From Nocardia albiluteola (GTDB lineage: Bacteria; Actinomycetota; Actinomycetes; Mycobacteriales; Mycobacteriaceae), in the NCBI RefSeq assembly GCF_018860155.1, contig NZ_JAHKNI010000024.1:41123-105122 (forward strand): a stretch of DNA of 64,000 bases, read 5' to 3'. The position numbers and the translations under genes are program-made. Below, one piece after another: positions 59,612-64,000 of the stretch. Every line of letters begins with the position of its first letter. Position 1 is the stretch's first letter. A model generated the notes under the pieces. The model was given only the letters and a program-made list of their open reading frames with translations, was not told where the DNA came from and made no database searches.

Positions 59612-61675
59612 ATGGGTGGCCAACCGTACAGTGGCGAGCCGGACCTCAGCGATCCGGGAAGTCTGGAGACGCAATGGTCGAATCTGAGCAAATCGGCAGG
59701 CCAGGGTTCTTTTGGATTCGCCCCCTCGATCGCCGCCGACTGTGTCAAGGCCTGCATCGCCGCGATCGAGAGTCTGCAGGGGCTGCGACAGAATTCGACC
59801 AAGCTGCTGACCATCCCCAACGGCGCGTTCGGTACGCTGCCCTATCATTCGGGCGATCTCCTGGAGGCTGCGTTCAACAAGCTGGTCGGCAATATGAACG
59901 ACTCCCTGGACGTGCACTCCAGGATTCTGACCGATATGGGTGACACCTTCATCTCGGCCGCCACGGCCTATGCAAAGGCCGACCACGAATCGACATCGAG
60001 TTTCACCAATCTGTCCGGAGAACTGCACAACCCGACACCGGCCGCGCTGCAGTACGGCGTAGATACCGACTCGCTGAGCTCCCTGCCGGTATACGGCCAG
60101 AGCCGCTACAATAATACAACCGGAAACGTTCCGGGATTCAATGTTCCGGAATTCAATTTCCCGGTCGACTACGAAAATCTTCCCGCGCTCGCGACCGGAG
60201 ATCAGCCCGGCAGCATGGCCGCCTTTCAGCTGGTCACACTCGGTCAGACGATAGACAACAAGCAGGTGTATACCGCCGCCAACAACTGGACGCACCTGTA
60301 CCTTCAGCTGAACAGTACCCGTACCACCCTGGCGCAGCAGATCTCGAAGGCAATGGAATCCGGTAGCTGGTTCGGATACGGAGCGAGTTCCGCGAACGAG
60401 GCGGTCTACAACGAGGTGTGCATCCTCGCCGATCTGGCCTCTCACGCCATGCTGGTGGCGAACAATCTGGCGTATGCGCAGGATTGGCTGGCTCAAGCGA
60501 AGGCCGCGATGCCGACCTCAGCCACCGTCACCCAGAACGGCAAGAGCTATCCGATGGACGCGGCGACGCTCAACAGCTACCGGGATCTGTACCAGTCCAC
60601 ATATGCCAGCCAATACGATAAGTCGCGAAAAGATGTGCCGACCATCGTCGCGCCGCAGAGTAAGAACAACAACGGAAACAACCAGAACCAGAACGGCGGC
60701 AATAAGGGTAATAACAACGGCGGCACGAATAACGGCAACAACGGGGCGGCGAACAACGGCTCGAGTTCCGGCGCCGGATCTCACTCGGGAGCCGGTGCGG
60801 GTTCGCAGTCGGGTACTGGTTCCGGTGCGGGTGTTCACTCGGGGTCCGGTTTCGGTGCGGGCTCGGTGTCGGGGTCCGGTTTCGGTGCGGGTTCGCATTC
60901 GGGTTCCGGTTCCGGTGTAGATTCTCAGTCCGGCTTCAGCCCGGGGAGCGCCGTAGGCTCCGGCGCCGCCGCTTCGGGCGCATCGACCGCCGCACAGCAA
61001 CAGGCCCAGGCCGCACAGGCTCTTCAGCAGGGTTTGCAGACCGGTCTATCGGCACTGCAGCAGGCATTGCAGGCCGGGCAGCAGGCCGCCCAGCAGGCGC
61101 TGGCCGCCGGACAGCAGGCCGCGGCGCAGAATGCGCTATCGGCGCTGACCCCCTCGGACATCGCCGGCCTGGCCGATAAGGCCGCTGCGCAATTCGGTGG
61201 CACCGCGGCCGGATCCGCCGGCAGTGGGATGGGAGCGGGTGCGGTCCAGGCGCTGGGCGACTATCAGGGGCAATCTCGCCTGTTTCCCCGGGCTGGTCTC
61301 ATCGGTCCGACGGCCCCCGGCTCACCAGCGGTCGCGGTGCCGGGCGTGGCGGCCGGCAGCATGCCATCAACAGGCTCGCCCATGGGCGGCATGGGTGGCG
61401 CCGGACAGAACAGGGACAACGACAAGGCCCACAAGCGCGCGAAATACCTCGATTCGACCGCCAATCTCGACGAGGCATTCGGCACCGCGCCCGATATGGC
61501 TCGCCCGATCGTCGGCGCCGCCGATCCGGCAACCGAGCAGGCCCAGCCGGTTGAGCAACCGGTCACCGTGCGGACCGTCGAGGGCGAATCGCAGGAACCG
61601 CCGGTCTCGTCGCGCAAGACCAAGGTTCGCGTCCACAGGCCCGATCAGGGACAGGGGCGGCAGATCACGGTCTGA
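59612..61675 (+). CDS. ESX-associated secreted protein, EspB-like
   Basis: A 687-residue protein. Residues 1-340 form a helical N-terminal domain with YAKAD, a YxxxD-type ESX export motif, near 127-131. Then comes an Asn/Gly/Ser low-complexity region with repeated GSGFGAGS units, an Ala/Gln helix (QALQQGLQTGLSALQQALQA), and a C-terminal KRAKYLDSTANLDEAFG segment of the type seen in actinobacterial ESX-associated proteins. AGGAG precedes the ATG, 57 bp after the toxin. EspB-like assignment is by architecture, not clear homology; it could help the toxins cross the envelope. Confidence 0.65.
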   Translation: MGGQPYSGEPDLSDPGSLETQWSNLSKSAGQGSFGFAPSIAADCVKACIAAIESLQGLRQNSTKLLTIPNGAFGTLPYHSGDLLEAAFNKLVGNMNDSLDVHSRILTDMGDTFISAATAYAKADHESTSSFTNLSGELHNPTPAALQYGVDTDSLSSLPVYGQSRYNNTTGNVPGFNVPEFNFPVDYENLPALATGDQPGSMAAFQLVTLGQTIDNKQVYTAANNWTHLYLQLNSTRTTLAQQISKAMESGSWFGYGASSANEAVYNEVCILADLASHAMLVANNLAYAQDWLAQAKAAMPTSATVTQNGKSYPMDAATLNSYRDLYQSTYASQYDKSRKDVPTIVAPQSKNNNGNNQNQNGGNKGNNNGGTNNGNNGAANNGSSSGAGSHSGAGAGSQSGTGSGAGVHSGSGFGAGSVSGSGFGAGSHSGSGSGVDSQSGFSPGSAVGSGAAASGASTAAQQQAQAAQALQQGLQTGLSALQQALQAGQQAAQQALAAGQQAAAQNALSALTPSDIAGLADKAAAQFGGTAAGSAGSGMGAGAVQALGDYQGQSRLFPRAGLIGPTAPGSPAVAVPGVAAGSMPSTGSPMGGMGGAGQNRDNDKAHKRAKYLDSTANLDEAFGTAPDMARPIVGAADPATEQAQPVEQPVTVRTVEGESQEPPVSSRKTKVRVHRPDQGQGRQITV

Positions 61676-61711
61676 TCGTCGCCGCACGTGCTCCGGTAAT
61701 CACCGTGTGGA

Positions 61712-62491
61712 TCAGAGCGATTCGTCGCGGATCGCCGTGACGATCGCGGCGATGCGATCGTTGATCAGGTCCACCAGGCCACGCGCGTCCACCGGCTTCG
61801 CGATCGCCGGATCGCCGGGCAGGATCGCATACCGCCCGTCGCCGCGTCGATCGCGCCACTCCAGGCGGTGCCGGGTCGTGCCGCGCACCCCGAATTTCGA
61901 CCGGGCCTGCACGATGTCGAGCCTGCCGACGGTGTCGAATCCGGCGCGGGTAAACGCCCGATACCGTTGCGCGGCACTGTCGTCCCCGATGTACACCGGC
62001 GACAGGCCGTATTCGTAGTCGACATCCTCGGCCGAGGCGCCCGGCACGACGACCTCGCCCAACTCGCCCGCCGGCATCTCCGGCAGCGCGGCGACCACGA
62101 CGGCGGCCAGCTCGGGCACCTCGCATTCGGCGAGGTCGTAACCGCCGCTGTGCCAAATCGTCTCACCGGGGCGCTGAACGACGACCGCGGCCAGACCTGC
62201 CCGGCGCGCGCCCAGGACCCGGATGCAGCCCTCCGGATCCTCCATATCCTGCCCGTCGTAACCCTGGACCTCGATCCGGATGTCCGGCCCACCGAGCGCA
62301 TCGACAATGGACCGCAGTTCCAGATCGTTCAGGGTGCGCAACCGATCGAGTACCCGCTGTTTCTCCGCCCGGTACTCGTGCTCGTCGGTCATCCGCTCGG
62401 TGTATATCAGCGGCGCCGGCAGCCAGTCGTGATGCACGCTGTCCCACAGCGTATTCCACCCGAAGTCCGTGAAACTCCACGCGCGACCCAT
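61712..62491 (-). CDS. EspG-like ESX secretion chaperone
   Basis: A 259-residue cytoplasmic protein with the EspG pattern: WSFTDFGWNTLWDSVHHDWL and PLIY at the start, beta strands with VQRPGETIW, a VVAALPEMPAGELGEVVVPG segment, and RHRLEWRDRRGDGRYAI near the end. EspG proteins bind PE/PPE-type substrates and deliver them to their own ESX system. The ATG at 62491 gives the usual length; longer in-frame starts read poorly. It converges with the EspB-like gene, 36 bp apart. No PE/PPE gene is present, so its clients are probably the WXG/toxin or EspB-like proteins here. Confidence 0.85.
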   Translation of the reverse strand: MGRAWSFTDFGWNTLWDSVHHDWLPAPLIYTERMTDEHEYRAEKQRVLDRLRTLNDLELRSIVDALGGPDIRIEVQGYDGQDMEDPEGCIRVLGARRAGLAAVVVQRPGETIWHSGGYDLAECEVPELAAVVVAALPEMPAGELGEVVVPGASAEDVDYEYGLSPVYIGDDSAAQRYRAFTRAGFDTVGRLDIVQARSKFGVRGTTRHRLEWRDRRGDGRYAILPGDPAIAKPVDARGLVDLINDRIAAIVTAIRDESL

Positions 62492-62665
62492 CCGGCTGTG
62501 CTCCGATCCCTCATCCGTATGGCGGGGATCCGACGAATCGCGTGGGCACACGACTCGTCGGATCGCACACGCATTTTCGCAGTTTCCGCACGACTCGGCT
62601 CGGCGCCGAAAGACATTTCGCCCAGCGCGGGTGCGATACACGGAGGTGGGTGAGATACTGTCACC

Positions 62666-63457
62666 GTGTTGCAGCCTCCTCCAGTGACACCGCCACCCTC
62701 GCTGATCGCTCCGCCCCAGGCACTCACGAGCCGGGATCTGGACGGCGTCCTGCGCGTGCTGGAAGACTGCGAGCGCGCACCCTCCGCCGGTGATCTGCGG
62801 GCCGTCGCACTGGAGGCCATGGCGCGTTATCTGGGATATCGAGAGACCACGTTCTTCATGGGCGAGACGTTGCAGGACTGCTTCGTCGACGATACCGCGA
62901 TACTCAACGGCCGCGTCGCCGGTCTGCTCCCGCAGTACCTGGAACACTGGCACCGATACGACCCATTCGCGCGGCCGCCGTCCGTCGGCTTTCTCGCTCG
63001 GTACGACGTGGCGTCACTGGACTGGTTTCCCCGCCCCAGCCGACCCGATATGCGTAACTACCTGGACAGATTCCTGTTCGCCAACAGCATGCACGCCAAG
63101 ATCGTGATTCTGTTGCGGAGTTCCCGTGCCGTTGCTGCGATGGGTGTGCTCGATTCGGAGTCGGGCGCGTTCGGACCCCGCGATCTGGCCCTGGCGCGGC
63201 TCATCGGGCGTCATCTGGGCGGTCTGCTGGATCTGCATCTCGCGGCGGACAACACCGCCGCTCCGGCTGTTGCCCTGTCCCCACGACAAGCAGAGGTGGC
63301 GGGACTCGTCGCCGACGGCCTGACCAACGCCGAGATAGCCCAGCGACTTCACATCGGTGTCGACACGGTGAAAAAGCATCTTACCCAAGCTCTTTCGATA
63401 ACCGGCTGCCGGAACCGGACGCAGCTTGCCCTTCGCCTGCGCGGGACGCGGTCGTAG
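62666..63457 (+). CDS. LuxR-family transcriptional regulator
   Basis: A 263-residue regulator. Residues about 30-190 form a GAF-like sensing domain (RSSRAVAAMGVLDSESGAFG), and the C-terminus is a LuxR helix-turn-helix (LSPRQAEVAGLVADGLTNAE, then VDTVKKHL). The start is the GTG at 62666; a purine-rich stretch further upstream is weak as a ribosome binding site. Divergent from the EspG-like gene with 174 bp between them, so it may regulate the effector island. The signal is unknown. Confidence 0.88.
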   Translation: MLQPPPVTPPPSLIAPPQALTSRDLDGVLRVLEDCERAPSAGDLRAVALEAMARYLGYRETTFFMGETLQDCFVDDTAILNGRVAGLLPQYLEHWHRYDPFARPPSVGFLARYDVASLDWFPRPSRPDMRNYLDRFLFANSMHAKIVILLRSSRAVAAMGVLDSESGAFGPRDLALARLIGRHLGGLLDLHLAADNTAAPAVALSPRQAEVAGLVADGLTNAEIAQRLHIGVDTVKKHLTQALSITGCRNRTQLALRLRGTRS

Positions 63458-64000
63458 CGGCTCCTCCTGCTGGCCGCGGTGCACCAGGATGAACACGCTC
63501 TCGTGCGGTGCCCGGTTCATCGGCAGCGGAGTGGGGCGGCCGACGACGTCCGGCGCCCGGCACGACCTTCGCCGGCGAGGGACTCACGGCCGAGCAGTCC
63601 ACTGGACTGCAGAACTCCGTGAACGGCGGCCGCCAGCCCTGGCGCCTGGACCGAGTCCAGGTCGCAAAGTCCTTCGTGCAGGGCCGATTCGGCTGGATCA
63701 GCGTGCAAACGAGCATCGTCACCGGCGGAGATCGCCTGCTAGGCCCGCCGAGGTAGGCCAGCGGCCACCGCGTCGGCGCGGGCGTGGCCCGCGCTGGTCC
63801 GCACGCGGCGGGTCGCTGGCCACGACACCGTCGATAGTCACTTCTGCAGGCTGACCGACGCTGGCGATGAGAACCGTTGCACGGCAATCGGATCGTCATC
63901 CGCCCTGAGCGTCGAAGCAGTTCACCGACGGCAAACCCAAGCCACTCAGACGATCTCGAGTTGATATGCAGCCTGGACCCAGAAGCCACCGGGCTCGTAC
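63458..64000. other. Region without a convincing intact gene
   Basis: Several open frames on both strands are Arg/Pro-rich and look non-coding. The exception is the protein-like stretch at 63574-63756. Confidence 0.5.
63574..63756 (+). pseudogene. C-terminal fragment of an unrecognised protein
   Basis: Reads LTAEQSTGLQNSVNGGRQPW and VQVAKSFVQGRFGWISVQT before a TAG, with mostly G/C third positions. No credible start or N-terminus is present. No family is recognised. Confidence 0.35.

Noticed and set aside
61676..61711. Bidirectional terminator between the EspB-like and EspG-like genes.
   Set aside because: The 36-bp spacer shows no convincing hairpin with a T-run.
1..64000. CRISPR array, tRNA or rRNA genes, phage structural genes.
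   Set aside because: No regularly spaced repeats, cloverleaf-like or rRNA-like sequence was noticed. Only an integrase tail and IS fragments are present. A tRNA scan was not possible here.

Overview
The window is GC-rich, strongly G/C-third-position DNA from an actinobacterium. Type VII (ESX) secretion families (WXG100-like, EspG-like, EspL-like YbaB proteins, CpnT-like toxin N-termini) together with FCD, LuxR and MFS families of actinobacterial style suggest a mycolic-acid-producing genus such as Nocardia. The genus is inferred from gene content; no rRNA or tRNA gene was seen.

1-5,950: a carbohydrate uptake and oxidation module. An FCD/GntR regulator, a one-domain sugar ABC ATPase, an RbsC-type permease and a Tat-type substrate-binding lipoprotein run leftward. 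An SDR dehydrogenase and a zinc alcohol dehydrogenase run rightward from the same divergent promoter region. 5,950-13,850: a scrappy zone in which intact regulators (MarR, AraC) and small membrane-protein genes are mixed with gene debris: ISL3, ISAs1-like and IS256 transposase pieces, a tyrosine recombinase tail, an alpha/beta hydrolase stub and a truncated GlxA-type regulator. 13,896-21,123: a tightly coupled polyol operon of MFS transporter, FGGY kinase, GlpD-like FAD dehydrogenase, AGPS-like FAD enzyme, GlpP antiterminator and ABM-domain protein, several joined by ATGA overlaps.

21,217-62,491: the main attraction, an orphan ESX effector island. Two mirror-image cassettes diverge from a 277-bp spacer (51,045-51,321). 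Each encodes, in order, a WXG100-like protein, a YbaB/EspL-like protein ending D-S-x-W, and a polymorphic toxin with a CpnT-like N-terminus. The leftward toxin is one uninterrupted 9,555-residue frame. It carries a SecA-like motor domain, a papain-like toxin domain, a zincin module repeated six times with only the first copy keeping HExxH, an ADP-ribosyltransferase-like domain, two degenerate ART-like domains, a tandem duplication of about 1,360-1,400 residues ending in HExxH peptidase domains, and a low-complexity tail. The rightward toxin has 2,437 residues with a clear C-H-D papain-like domain. Directly after that domain lies a separate gene in another frame, with its own strong ribosome binding site and host-like codon use, that looks like a YrhB/Imm35-type immunity gene overprinted on the toxin. 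An EspB-like secreted-substrate candidate and an EspG-like chaperone follow. No ESX membrane or ATPase core genes are present, so export would rely on a core encoded elsewhere.

62,666-64,000: a LuxR-type regulator, then a stretch holding only gene debris. Coordinates inside the giant protein are approximate (a few residues) except where single residues are numbered.
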